Below, in pieces: positions 1-12,600 of a DNA stretch of 64,000 nt; the first letter of the stretch is position 1, and each line of letters begins with the position of its first letter. The position numbers and the translations under genes were made by a program. The DNA is from Parasponia andersonii. Its lineage: Eukaryota > Streptophyta > Magnoliopsida > Rosales > Cannabaceae. The notes beneath the pieces were generated by a model, which saw only the letters and a list, made by a program, of their open reading frames with translations, did no database searches and was not told where the DNA came from. Where the stretch lies: NCBI GenBank assembly GCA_002914805.1, contig JXTB01000528.1, positions 40,162 to 104,161 on the forward strand. The letters run 5' to 3'.

Positions 1-3000
1 ATCAGAAGCAATTGGACAGTCCAGATGCATGTCGCATACATTCCTCTTTGTTTCCATCGAGAAAATAGAGAGATACGATACCTGTAATGTATAATATACC
101 AATCGACATAAGAGGATTGTAAACGTACTCAATCAATATACTTTGTAGCTCAAACAAATGCTAAAAATGCCTTTTCACCAGAGCAAAACTTCAAGATAAA
201 CTAAATACCCTGAAATTTTGGGAAACGGTAAAACATACAAAAAGTACTGAAGATTGTCTGGAGAAAACAAAAAAATACAAATGAACTAAAACAATTTGAT
301 AACATATATTTCAATAAAGTCATCTTACCATGCACAATGTCTGACACAATCAATAACTTCTTCCCGATAATTGTTACGAGCTTCTTTCAAACGCTTTAAT
401 TGCTCACTACAAGCCCGTTCTCTTATTTGTTTATCAACTTCTTCTAGGAGGGATATTGATTGTGACTGGTGAGACATGTAATATGATGCCTACAATAAGA
501 AGAATATAAAAATTTGATGTACTTAAGAACCTTCCACATTAAAAAATAATATAAAATAAAAATTGCACATGCATTACAAAAACAATTCCTGCACACAGAA
601 ATAGGGGAGCAGAAGTCCTCGTATTCAAAAGTTTCAACCAGTGGAGACGAGATAATTAACCAACAAATAGAGAACAATCAAAGGAAGTATGCAGCAGAAC
701 AAATATAGAAAGTTCAGTATTCCAAAACTATTAACCAACAAATAGAGAACAATCAAAGGAAGTATGCAGCAGAACAAATATAGAAAGTTCAGTATTCCAA
801 AACTAACGGCCTGCATGTAAGAATAATAATTAATCAACAAAACTGCACATGTTTTAAAGAAGAAATATTGCTTTATTACAAGTCCTCACCTGCTTAAAGT
901 TTGGTGCAAGACCTATGTGATACAGCAACAGCAGAACATCAAGAAGTTCCTCTTCTCTTAACGTAGCTGAAGACATGTTACTCTCCCTGGATACAAACCT
1001 CGTTTGCTGCAGAGGACGATAACCAAATTCAGATTCAGATTGATCACTGGAGCTTGGTTTATCTGCTATCTCATCATTCAAACTTCCAGCACTGCACTCT
1101 GCAGCAACATGAGCAGATCTCTCTGACAGAGGGCCACAATGGGAACGGGAACCTTTGGTTGTGTATGTAATTGGGTTCTTCAAGCTCCTAGCAAAATCAG
1201 CATCATAACTTGAACAACAACATGGTTTTTGCGTGCTTAAATGAGTTACTCTGGTTTCTTGATCATCCATACAGCCTTCCTCCCACCGAACTACTTCATC
1301 TTCCCGATCATTCACAGGATGCAATTTCGACAAATGACTAAATGAACCACCAAGCCTTGAAATGTCAGTTCGAGGGGGATCATTTTTAAGGAACAGACCA
1401 ATTGGGTAACTCTGTTCACCACCTCTATGTAGAAAACCAACATCAGGACCATTTTCACATCTCTTCAACCAGCTGCAGATATCCCCCATGCCAAATCCTT
1501 CTGATAAAAAATGAAGTAAAACTGTGTACAAAGAAACAAGAACAGAGTTGCTAGAAACTCCAGGAGGTGGGACATTGCGATCTGCCCCTCTGTTCTTCAA
1601 TATGAGGTTTTGCAAAAATGTCCTAAACACTGAACCTGGCAACTGAGGAGGCAATACAGGTGGTATGAACTGTATCACAAAGCGACAAAGGTCCCTATGC
1701 TTCTCCTCAATCTGAAAATAGAACAAGTATTACCAATTCAAATGAACAAAACTCCACAGAATTGGGTCGCCCACTAAGATAAGCCACTAATATGCACAAT
1801 CAAGAGAACGATACAACGTTATTTTGCCTAACGAGTCAGATATTGATGACGGCAATTCCCATGAAAAGAAAATAAGTTATCTTAACAAATATATGATAGA
1901 TGGATGTTGAGACCAAGATCATCTTTAGAGCGTGTTTGGTAGGAGGAAGAAGTGGAAGGAAGGAGATGAGTGGGGGAAATATTGGATGGATTTAGGTTAT
2001 AGTGGTTGTTTGGTAGGAGGGTGATGCGGCACATATTTACTATATTTAGGACTTCCATTATTATTATTATTATTATAAATTAAGATTTATTTAATTATTA
2101 GATTATTTTAATTTTGAGTAACTAGATTTCTATTTCTTGCTGTCATTTAGTTTTCAGTTTCCTAGTTGAGTCCAATTGTTTATCAATAAATAGGCTTAGC
2201 TATGTAATGGTCTTTCAGAATATGAATGATTATTGAATCATTGATATTTTCTCCCTCTAGATTGTTCTAATTTTCTATTGAATTTTGATCAGCTCTATTG
2301 CTTCTCTACCTATTTATCTATTTCTGCATAAATTCTATCAACCCTTGCTATTCCACCAATTCTCTTTCTTCTCTCAATTTATCCTACATCAGAAGGATTT
2401 TAAGAGGAAATGGATTAGACAAGGATATAAAATCCTCAATTTTAAACAAATTTCAATCCCTCCAAAATTAGAAAGATTTTAGGAGAGAGATGTCCACTCA
2501 AGTGGTAGAGTGGTTATTCTAACTAAAATATTGTCCCTTCCTTCCACTTCTTACCAAACAATAGAGAAGAGTGCACAATAAAATATTTTGGTCTTCTCTC
2601 CTTCCTCTCATACCAAACACAATAAGAGAAGAGCGCACCCCTTCCTCTCTCACTTCCCTTTCCTAAGTAATGTAGATCTCATTCATTCCTATCTCCCCTC
2701 CCTCCTACCAAACATACCCTAATAACTAATAAGAAGCCATCTCTCCCTAAAGCAATTGAACAGCACACAGCAAGATGACGGCATTCATAGATCAAGTCCC
2801 ACATGCAGATAAAAACGCTTTTACCAGAAAACTTAGGAAACTTCATATTTTCCTTTTTTTTGGGTATAAGTTTTTGTGGTCAGGAATTCAATTTAAAGTG
2901 GGAGAGGTGGCATGGCAATAACAGGACTGATGAGGAAATAATGATATCTAAGGCAAAATTGGAGATGAAATGACAAAATAATTATGTGGAAGTAACGCCT

Positions 3001-4962
3001 CTTTCAAAATATAAAATGAAATGAGCTTTTTCAGTAGACAGTTTTACTCTAAATGTCTAGGTTACTTTTCAATTAAACTAACTAGGAGTTAATTATTGTC
3101 CAACTCATCAACAAAGTAAGCAAATTTAAATTTGTCATTTCAAAGCTCAGATCTGTGTTAATAAAGATCAGCCACATTCAAACACAGATGCTGATAAAGC
3201 CAATCAACAAGTAGTTTAATAGCAGGTTCAAAATGCATCTCCACTCCATTTTGCTTAGGAAAAGATGTCATTGTAAGAGACCAAAATTCTTGCCATAGAT
3301 AAAATATGATCTCATCTAGCAATCATTTATACTTAAATTTGAAAGTTTAGCTAACTTATTCAAATCCATGTTCCGAAGCAGCACATATTAGTCAAAAATT
3401 CTCAGGTACAATAAACCACATAGATACACTTTCAGAGGAAGAATAAAATCTGAAATATGAACCTTACTGACTGCTTCAGATAAAGCTGTAGTCATCAACA
3501 TCATGCTGCTTTCATGTGACATATCTTCACATGAACCAGGCCACCAAACTGATGGCATGATGGACTCAAGGTCTTGCTTGTTTGGACACTTCTGTGAAAG
3601 AAAACCTTCAAACAATAACTCAAAATCTGTTGATTTCCACCAAAGCACCATTAGTTCTTCTCTCCTCAATATGTGACAAGCCAATGCAAGATAGGGGTAT
3701 GACCCTGAACATGGGCACTCGGTTAAGACCAATTTAGCTGTTTTGCAACCACAAGAAAGGGCATTTATTATGTGTTCAAACAACGCATTTGATCCTTGAA
3801 ATTCTAGTAAGACATCAAGAATTCTATCCAGACTTGAATAGTCATCTGGAGCTTGCATTCCGTGCACTTCCATCAAGAATGACAGAAATGGTCCCCATGC
3901 AATATACTCTATGCTCTGGATATCTTCTTCAAGTACGGAGAAAAATTCCTCACATATCCCATGAGCAACAGGAAGAAAAAGATCCTCAAATGAAACAAAC
4001 CTCTTCAGCCTCCTCAATTTCTCAAAAGAAGAATGCTCAGCCTGGTACACATTGTGCATATCCAACAGCCTTGACAAGCAACGAAACAACTGAACAGCAA
4101 AAGTGTTAATCAATGGAGGTGACTGTAATGGAAGATATCCTTCAACAGGATACTTAAAAGGGCGGGAACCAAAATTTAATTCACATCTTTCACCTTGAGA
4201 AAGAGAAATTGCAGGATAATATCCATATCCTCGTCCCATCTTCCGGATCCCATGAAATGCCACACCAAGGGAGACACCATTTCTGTAAAACATTATTTCA
4301 TTCTGATCCAGATCTATGCAACATCCAATAACATCACCAACAACCCATGACTGCCCATATGGCTCGGCTTCTTTGTTCCATTTTCTGACTCTTTTACCAT
4401 CAAAAGCGTATGAATCATCAGCATCGCCTACACCCTTGTGATCAGTGAAAGGACAAGAAAGAGTTGTCCATCCTAGTTGCTGGATACCTGAAGTTTCTAA
4501 AATAACTTCATACATCCATTTTCCTTTCCATAAACAAGCATTAGCCCTAAAACTGCTGAATATTGCTAAGCTCTCTACAAGCAAAGGTGGTCTAACGATT
4601 CTAATATCACCACAGATACTGGATTCTTCAAGACCAATAATGTGGGGTCCATGGCCATTATCAGCAATATAAATTCCATCTTTATTTCTGAGGTTAAGAC
4701 TCGAATCTGAATAAAATTCTGAACACTCATTCTTTATAATAGTACGGACTAGACTGCTGTCAATTTGACCAGATATCGAACCAATTGATCTGTTAGGGAT
4801 CCCAAATATGTATTCAAGAGTTCGTTCCACTGATTGATGGCCAAAATCATCACAATAGGAGACAAGCCTGGATTTCGATGAACCCTCTTTACTATCCTCA
4901 CCATTCAATAACACGGCCAACCCAGAAGAAAGCCCACCCATCCGTAGGCTGTCCTCTGCCAT
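1..4962 (-). CDS. RKP: RKP: KPC1-related RING E3 ubiquitin ligase (partial, 3' part off the left edge)
   Basis: Four coding exons are visible: 4962-3463, 1711-890, 489-329 and 81-1 (continues off the window). Each junction has AG/GT and the phases agree. They encode about 854 residues of a protein that is roughly 1,280 residues in Arabidopsis. I recognise the RKP start (MAEDSLRMGGLSSGLAVLL), a SPRY domain at about residues 145-268 (WKGKWMYEV, then YGQSWVVGDVIGCCID and FYRNGVSLG), and the downstream IEEKHRDLCRFVIQF and EEVIDCVRHCAWYRISLFS segments. In Arabidopsis, RKP is a cytoplasmic ligase related to vertebrate KPC1 and acts on the CDK inhibitor KRP1/ICK1. The catalytic C-terminal RING lies outside this window. 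Upstream of the ATG is a likely 5'UTR intron (acceptor at 4965-4967; donor at 5418-5417). Intron 1 carries a MITE-like insertion and intron 2 a perfect 75-bp duplication. The reading frame looks intact. Confidence 0.95.
655..804. repeat. Perfect tandem duplication, 2 x 75 bp, in RKP intron 2
   Basis: The unit at 655-729 (starts attaaccaacaaatagagaa, ends tccaaaact) is repeated without mismatch at 730-804. It lies inside intron 2 (889-490), so it does not change the protein. Perfect identity means either a very recent duplication or an unmerged assembly overlap. Confidence 0.95.
1928..2719. mobile_element. MITE-like terminal-inverted-repeat element in RKP intron 1
   Basis: The ends are imperfect inverted repeats: GAGCGTGTTTGGTAGGAGG at 1928-1946 and the reverse complement of GGGTATGTTTGGTAGGAGG at 2701-2719, flanked by TTA and TAA. 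The TTTGGTAGGAG motif recurs inside at about 2008-2025 and inverted at about 2548-2562 and 2608-2620, so it may be a nested pair. The left arm is purine-rich and the right arm pyrimidine-rich. The core (about 2030-2480) looks like a separate AT-rich insert with an LTR-like stretch (caataaataggcttagc). No transposase is seen. The superfamily is not certain; the ends resemble Tourist/Harbinger MITEs. Confidence 0.6.
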
Positions 4963-5418
4963 TCCTGACAGGGGAAAAAATAAAAAGCACTACAACCCCC
5001 AATATTCAACTTAGCATCCAACCCAAAAGTCTTCAATTTAAATTTGCCTCCAGGGATTATCAAGTCTGCTTCCAACAATATTGGTTCCAAATAAAAACTC
5101 AAAAAATCTGAGAAACTCTCATAATCCTGACCTGAAATTCCCAAGTTCCAACACAAACAACTTAGTTTCAGAAACTAGAGGAATGAAAAAATAAATAAAT
5201 TAAAAAAAAAAAAGAGAGACCGCTACAACTAAAACAACCTCCAACTAAATTTGGCAACAAAACAAGCAAAATTTTCCTTCTCTGTCCTCAATTTTCCCGG
5301 GAAACAAACACGATCAATCAACCGAATAAGAATAATTATTTTAATAATGAAGAGAACGAATTCGAAATTCAAAAATTGAAAAAAAAAAAAAAAAAAAAAA
5401 AAAAAGAAAAAAACGTAC

Positions 5419-5500
5419 CTCGTCAAAGCTACAAATTTTAAGGACTCCCAAATTGCAGAGCTCACAGGTTTGGATGACGTTTCCGGTTCCTTGAATTAGA
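5419..5500 (-). other. RKP: Probable RKP 5'UTR exon
   Basis: On the minus strand a GACGAG|GTACGT donor lies at 5419/5418. It could join the acceptor just upstream of the RKP ATG (cag ending at 4965, exon resuming at 4964). This gives a leader intron of about 450 bp that starts with a long pyrimidine run. The 5' end of the exon is not visible; 5500 is a placeholder. No coding is claimed. Confidence 0.5.
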
Positions 5501-5509
5501 AATGGCGGC

Positions 5510-5518
5510 TAGGGTTTT
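5510..5518 (-). promoter_or_regulatory. Telo-box near the RKP transcription start
   Basis: TAGGGTTTT on the plus strand reads AAAACCCTA on the RKP strand. The telo-box (AAACCCTA) is common near starts of plant housekeeping and growth-linked genes. Its place just upstream of the inferred 5'UTR exon fits a promoter-proximal role. Function is inferred from the motif only. Confidence 0.4.
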
Positions 5519-5741
5519 GCAGAAAGCCATTAATTCACATCACATCCCAACTCAAGGAGAGGCGGGAGAGAGAGATATTGTAGAGAGGGAAAGAAAGACA
5601 AGGGCAAATGCGCAATTTCAAGTATCCCCCAGGGTCTCGGGGAGGGTGGGAGAGCGAGCGAGAGCGAACCACAGGAACAATTATGACGCAGCTGCTTCAG
5701 CCCCACGCACGCTTACTCGCAGCCCTATAAACGGAATTTAC

Positions 5742-5753
5742 CGACACGTGTCG
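5742..5753. promoter_or_regulatory. Palindromic G-box in the RKP upstream region
   Basis: CGACACGTGTCG is a perfect 12-bp palindrome around the CACGTG G-box core, the site bound by plant bZIP and bHLH factors. It lies about 320 bp upstream of the inferred RKP leader exon. The surrounding 5,640-5,790 is much more GC-rich than its neighbours, as expected of a promoter. Confidence 0.45.
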
Positions 5754-5873
5754 ATATCCGATGGGATTTACCGGTTGCTGAGGTGGCTTCCCGTGCTAAA
5801 ATGTGCCGTACTTCTTTTTCTTTTTCTTTTTCTTTTTTTTTTTTTTTTTTCCTTTTTTTTCTTTCCCGGCTAA

Positions 5874-7020
5874 TTTCAATGGACCACTTTGGTCTGTTTT
5901 TTGTGAGGGTGACTGTAGCTCAGTCAATGATGCACCGAGTCTCCAACGAGGGAGGTTGTGCTAGAACGATAAATTGGAATATACGCGTCAAATCTTTAAG
6001 GGGAATTTATTTGATAGGATAGGAACTAGGAAGTAGAGTTAGCTTTCTTCTTTTCTTTCTTTTTCCCGGTTAAAATTATAAAATTTTGAGTGTATCAAAT
6101 TTTCTCTTACTTTTAACGGATTGGATTTTTGGATTTTGAGTTAATCTAATGTTTTGATATATTCATGGTTAGGTTTCTTAACATAATGGCTTTCATTTTT
6201 TGGATTACAGTTGTTGACTTTTTCTTGCATCAATTATATGGCTTTTTGTTAAATCAATTAGATGCATTCGTATATTATTTTTTTCCTTTTTGAAACGCTC
6301 AGGGCTTTTTTTTTCCCCTGTTTTTTGGTCCTATATGGTACAAAATATACAATGTGACGGGTTTTATTATCTCCAATAGATATACTAACTTCTACACTGT
6401 TTTTTTTTTTTTTTGCTTAATTCAACATGAGTTTCATTTATTAATATAACAATTGTAATACAGTAACCAACTTTATAAAAAAAAAATGGAATTACAAACT
6501 ACACGTACCAATTAAAATAAACAACAAAATCATTCTATTTTACTAACGACGAAGATTAAAATATATAACTAAACATATGGCCCAACTAGAGCCTTAGCGG
6601 ACAGTTTGGTATGAAAAGTTATTGGGCATGGGAATAGGAATCTATTCTCATGTTTGTCATAGGTTTTACAGTTTTTGATCCACGAGAATGTGTAATTTAA
6701 GTAGTTTAACTTAGCAATGTTTTGTGGTAATACAAAACTCACCAAAATAAGTGGTTTTATATTTACTTTCCTCTAAATCTGTGAGCTCCATAATAAAATT
6801 AAAACCTTATAATCTTATTTTTTCTTCCAAATTCCCAACTCATATGTAACTAAACAAAAATTTTTGACAGTCTCAAAAAACTTGAAAAAAGATTCAAATA
6901 CACGACTAAACATGGATGTTCAGATTTTTATACAATCACATCACCCCTTTAATTTCTTTATTAATTTGAAAAATTTGGAACTCCCCGCACTAAATGGCCC
7001 TAAGAGAGATTTTTTTAATG
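5874..7020. other. Intergenic, no gene recognised
   Basis: AT-rich sequence beyond the RKP promoter with several poly-T runs (about 5836-5850 and 6402-6414). I find no supported gene. A stretch around 6600-6660 has the TTTGGTATGAAAA flavour of a MITE end, but I could not pair it. Confidence 0.5.
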
Positions 7021-7023
7021 GGA

Positions 7024-7076
7024 TGGTTTAATGGTAAAGATTGATATGTTTAAGATCATAGTCACAGGTTCAAGTG
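7024..7076 (+). repeat. tRNA-like head of a SINE or tRNA pseudogene
   Basis: TGGTTTAATGGTAAAG (7024-7039) resembles the pol III A box, and AGGTTCAAGTG (7066-7076) resembles the B box (GGTTCRANNCC). The spacing is about right for a tRNA-derived promoter. No foldable intact tRNA is evident. Confidence 0.35.
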
Positions 7077-8152
7077 TTGGTAATACAACTAAGGATGGCA
7101 ATAAAACTAACACTTACCAGCATTTGTGGGTATCCGATCTAAATGAAAGTATGTAGAGATGGTATTATACATAATATATCCCAATATGTATGATCATATG
7201 CTAATATAAATATAAACTTTATTTTACAACATTCGTATCTATATATCTTTTAAGAAAATAACGACTTTGGAGATTTCTACATATTTATATATTTGAATTT
7301 AGAGTTTGAAAACTATTTAATATATTGTTGTATTTATTGTTATGTTGGTTTTATGAAAAAAAAATATATATGTTAATTATTAATATTTTATTTTATATTT
7401 CTCTTATTTTATCGTTAATTAATAACAAAAAAAAATGATTGATGGTGCGAATAATGTATTACAATTAACTTTATAAGGATGGTAATTAAAAACCCTCCTT
7501 GATCTGTTCGATTGTAATTCGTAAATCCAACCTTCGGAAGTTTTAAACATTAAAACTTGTTTCCTATTATTCCAACACCCAATATAAAGTGCTTTGGACC
7601 ACATCCAATGTAATATTTACCATCAACAATATTTGATAGAACCAGCTTGTTGCGCTCCATTACCTTACCTGATGAGATGAGATGAGGTGAATATTCAAAA
7701 AGTAAGGTGTTTAGTTAATATTTTCATTATTTTGAGGCTCATATGGTAACTCCAAATGAGATATAAGACTCTCGTCACCCTTTTTTTCTTTTTATTTAAA
7801 AAAAAAAAACAAAAGAAATTGCCTTGCATTTGCTCTTTCAACTTCAACTAGTATTATGAGGAATCTTTCACACATTTGGATCTTTTAGTACTATAAAATC
7901 TTCCAATGCCTCATAAGTTGCATACCTACACAAAAAATAATTAAAAAATAACGATTTTTTAAAAGTCTAATCGAATAATATTCAATTGCAAAATTTTCTC
8001 ATTACTCTTTGTACGAAAAAGAATACATTAAAGATTGCTGATAGCTTTTTAAATTAATAATGTATTGAAAATGGAAGAAGTTGGCGTGATATGCTGCACA
8101 AATTCAATATTTTAAAGTAGCATAAAGTATATATATATATATATATATATAT

Positions 8153-8355
8153 GGTTGCCAGTCTAATAGGTATTTTTTTTTAGCCGTTGGATCACCGTCT
8201 AATGATGATCCAATGGCTATAATGAAGTGCATGAAAAGACGTATATTATTAATGATTTTTCTCTTTCTTATTTTTTACAATAAAAAAATGTGCATGCTAA
8301 ATTTTCATTGGCTAAATTGATAGGTAAAAAGAAAAAAATACCTGAATTAGTGCCC
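8153..8355. mobile_element. MITE copy A inserted in a TA microsatellite
   Basis: A 203-bp element lies between (TA)n tracts (8128-8152 and 8356-8368). Its left end GGTTGCCAGTCTAATAGGTA and its right end (reverse complement GGGCACTAATTCAGGTA) form imperfect inverted repeats followed by T-runs. The core (gccgttggatcaccg and tggctaaattgatagg) matches copies B and C near 16.3-16.8 kb. No coding sequence. Elements that insert in TA repeats are known in plants (rice Micron type, mariner-like TA targets). Confidence 0.75.
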
Positions 8356-8369
8356 TATATATATATAGT

Positions 8370-9404
8370 TTTTTTTAATTTATTTATAATTATTTATTTT
8401 AATCAGATAACAATTTAATGGTTATTATAATTTAAGTATTTAAGAATAAAAATAAATATTTATTATTTAATATTTTTTACTCTTTAATTTTATCATAAAA
8501 GGACGACGTGTATAATAAATTTTAATAAAATAAAATAATGTTAAAAAATAACTATTAAATTAAGAACCATATGTATATTCTTTTAACTTATAACTTTAGA
8601 GTTTAAAAATAGATTCATGACAATTAAAAAAAATTAGAAAAAAGGCGGAAAGCTATTTCGGATTTTGCTTCACCCTGATCGGCTGATCCGAATGAATAAT
8701 GAAAGTTAAAATTGAATTTAGTTGCTAATATTTGTTACGTGTACGTCTTAATTCATAATTATATAAGCTTGTCTCATATACGAGATAATGCGTTCATGTG
8801 CATAACCAAAAGATAATTAATTATGTGATATTAATAAAAATAATATAGAATAATTAAAAGCTTTCTCTTATTGCCACGTCGTCCCTTTTTCCGTTTCCTT
8901 TTTTTTTTTTTTTTGAGGGGTACGTTGTCTCTTTTATAACTTATTGATTTGATTATTTATATAAGAATACAAATTCCATCTTTTAATTTTTGGACAACTT
9001 TTAGCATCTCTTTTTTTGTTTCTTAAAACTATCTCTTTTTCTCAATCAACTAAAGTGATTTTTTTTCCCCCGTTTGTCCGCTAGCCTAGTGCTTTCTGAC
9101 TTATTATACATATCAATTATTAGTATTTTGGTTTTTTTAAGTTAAAAAAAGGGTCATTTTTTTTTCTATCCCATTATTTGATTTCTTACAAGTTGCCATT
9201 TAACTGATTTTAATCACCACATGAACTATTTGATTAAACTAAAAACTTCCTTTACAAGAGGTTGAAAACTGTCCAGATTGCATTTGACACGTTGTTTTGG
9301 AGGATTCTTCCTCTGTTCATATCTTTTAGGGTTTCTAACAATTTTATCTATATAAAAAAACAAAAATAAGGTGGGTTAGTTTTATTTTTTCCAATTCCCA
9401 TATA
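8370..9404. other. Intergenic AT-rich stretch, no gene recognised
   Basis: AT-rich sequence with homopolymer tracts. No open frame with recognisable homology and no clear element ends. Confidence 0.5.
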
Positions 9405-9410
9405 GCTTTT

Positions 9411-9655
9411 TTTTAAATGAAAATATCACTTTTAAAACTTGTTTAGAAAAATGTCATTTTAAACATGATTAATGGTCATCAGTGTTTGAAAACCGGTAAC
9501 TAGTTATTAATTACCGCTTACTAGTTATCAGTTATTTACAATTATAAATATATTTAATTACTAGTTATTAATGCTCGAAAATAAGTTAGCAGTTATTATT
9601 TAAAAAATGATACTTTTCTAAAAAAATTTTTAAAGTGGTATTTTCTGAAAAATGC
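9411..9655. mobile_element. Foldback element with 28-bp arm modules (copy 1)
   Basis: The left arm holds tatcacttttaaaa at 9424 and a related tgtcatttt at 9452, 28 bp apart. The right arm holds the inverse, tgatacttttcta at 9608 and tggtatttt at 9636, again 28 bp apart. Between them is a low-complexity core of ACTAGTTATTA-like palindromes (for example GGTAA..TTACC at 9495-9515). The same design occurs at 22.2-22.5 kb. No coding sequence. Confidence 0.55.
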
Positions 9656-12600
9656 GTTACCTAATCTATAAAAGATAGAATTTATTGTAAATTTGTATTT
9701 CTTTTCTAAAACGGCCGTAAACAACCTAATTATCTCTATCTTTTAATAATATACACACCTTTCATCTTGGATGAGGAAATCATGTTAAAACGGAAAGTAA
9801 ATTTCATTTTCCCAATTTTATAAATTTTCCATATAAATGATGTTTATGAGTCTGACAAGTTTTTCATGCTATATAATTACATGTATACTTCTAGCAAAAA
9901 AAGATTAGTAAAGTACCAACTTTTATCTCTCCCTCTCTCTCTCTTTCTTTTTCTATCAATTGAATTATCAAATTGTCATTATTTAGTTGGATTACATTTA
10001 GTTGGTCTGTTTGATTGGAAAATATATATATATTTTTTTAAGTTGATTGGAAAAACAATTTAACTTAGAGAGAGAATGTGAAATTAGGACCATCTTTGTT
10101 GAAAAGATGTGTGGTCATCACGAAGTTATGCCCACAAGTCGCAACCACGTATTGTTAACTATTTGTTAACCAAATCGGATTATAATTTAACATTATGAGA
10201 CATTTCTCCGGAGATGGGAGCATTTGTTACGTAAACTCTCACTTAATTTTATATTTCTTTTTTAAAAGGCAAATAATTTACATATATTGTAATTTTTTAG
10301 TTTTAGATTATATTTAAAGCACACTAATAAATAGAAAAAGTTATAGAATAACTCTTACAAATAGATAAAATGTAAATTTGGTCTCACTAACTAAATTCAT
10401 TTTCTCTAGTGATTACCAAAGCGTGCAAGGTCCTAATTATTGGAAAATAGCCAAATATCACAAATTAGTTTTGATCGGAAACAAAATAATGTATTCCCTT
10501 GATCTTCGTAAATTGTGTTGATTTATGTGGATATTTAATATTATATAGTTTTTGCGTGCTCAATTGATTGCACAAATGATGAAGAAAAGAATTTATTTGT
10601 TTTCCATGAAACTCGTTTCGAATCAAAACTGTTAATGTGATAATTTGTTTTTTCCCAGCACAAAACAATTCAAAATGTCTAGTAGTTGCCCATCTCTTAA
10701 TTAGTAATTAGACCATATCAACAATCTGATTGACAATTGACAATTGACAAATATCCGAGTCAAGCATTTATAACAAATGAAAAATTGTAAACAATCATTT
10801 GCAACTTAAAAAATAAAAAAAAAATCAACCTACTTACAATTGTGATTGTAAAGATGAAAAAAATTAATTTTAAAAATCCTGGACTTATTTTGCTTAATTG
10901 TTTCTCTTTTTTTTTCCAATTATTTTACTTAATTGTTTCTATAAGGTGAATATTTCCACCATAATTATTCACCACGTGGTGAAACAATGAGCAACCACAA
11001 ATCACAAATTCACATGGACTGGGAACGCTACAGTACGCCAAGGGCTAGAGAAGATGGCGCACCAACAGCCTCGAGATTCCCCTACCGATTCTCTCAGTCA
11101 CTCATAGTGCGCTCTGCGCACCAGGCGCGCAATAGCTGTGCTATCAGCCTCTTTTTTTTGTTCCAAGATTTTCGTCCATGTGTTCATTGGTCTTCTCGTA
11201 GACTTTTTAACAAAAGTGAATCAAACATGAAAAATTTTTTGGTAAAGGTTTTAAGCTAAAAATTTATGCGTGACTTTTAGCTTAAATGATATAATTGCGC
11301 TCTAAAATAAAAAGTCATCCAAATATATCCAGTATGGTATATTTAGGGTAAAATTTTTATGTCCTATTATTACTATATTTTATTTATCAAGTGGGTATAA
11401 AAATTTGGTGTAAAATTTACACTCACATGATCTGAACGTAAGAATTTAGTGCAAGATTTTAATGTCCATCATTACTCTATTTTATTTATCACGGATATTG
11501 TAAGCAGTTTCTTGATTGGGTAGGAATATGACCGCAATAACTTCTTTTGTTAGCACGTGTCCAGTTCAGGGTGTTTGAGTGATTTGAGAAAATAGATCAC
11601 TTGATTCTAATAAGCTACTGCCATGCTAATGAGAGGACTGCAGGAAATACACTCGGGAGGATGGAAGTTGATTTTTTTTTTCTTTTCAATAATTATTAGT
11701 ATTTGGTAACATGTGATACTCCACAAAAGTTAAAGGGCATTAGGTTTTCTTTTTTTTTTTTAATGGCATTATTACTCTCTTTTGTTTTTTTTTTTTCCAT
11801 GGCAATTTGAAATTTAATTTTAATTGCATTATCCTCCACTTTGAGGAAAAATGTGGTCAAATGAAAGGCCCGAATTGTAATCCCTATTTTGATGCTTCAC
11901 ATTTTACTAGGTTTAATTATAAAATGTTTTAGCACTGCCCCCAAAGAATTTATAGCCCTTCTGAAACCATATCCAACATATAAACCAAAATGATATAACT
12001 TTCGTACTATTTTAGAAGTTCAAATCCAACCTATTGCACTAAAAATTAAACTTAAACTGAAGAGAATATTTTCTTTCTATTCTTTATTTTTTTTAGTCCT
12101 CAACAATTAATTTATTTCATAGACTACTACCACTATATATTAATTAACACATTATTGTAAATTATTGGAAAAAAATTATTCTAGTAACATTTGTATTATT
12201 TACTTAATTTTAGTTTAGTATAATTTTAGTTCAAATAATAATCAAATTAAATTAAATTAAATCATTAGATAATAAAAGTTGATAAAAATGATATATTAGG
12301 AATAAATTTGTAGGAAATTGTAAAGATAGGGTTGTAATGGAAACACAAAAAAAAAAAATGAATGGTCTTAGTGTGGTGAATGTTATTATCACGACCCAAG
12401 CCCAGGCTAGCGACAGAAAATAGAGAATAACTTTGGGTTTTAGATAAAAATACTCAAGAAATTAGAAAAAAAAAATCCAAAAATATGACCTTCTCAAAAT
12501 ATTTATTTTTCTATTTGATGTTAGTGATATTTTTCTAATTATTTCAGCTAGACTAGTTTCTCACGAATTAATTTAATTTCTTATAAAGTAATGTGATTTC

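Noticed and set aside
5502..5873. Plus-strand open frame beginning MAARVLQKAINSHH with a tempting plant-like start
   Set aside because: It lies in the RKP promoter, ends in a low-complexity Phe/Ser run made by a poly-T tract, and has no recognisable domain or splice continuation. The 'start' coincides with a telo-box on the opposite strand.
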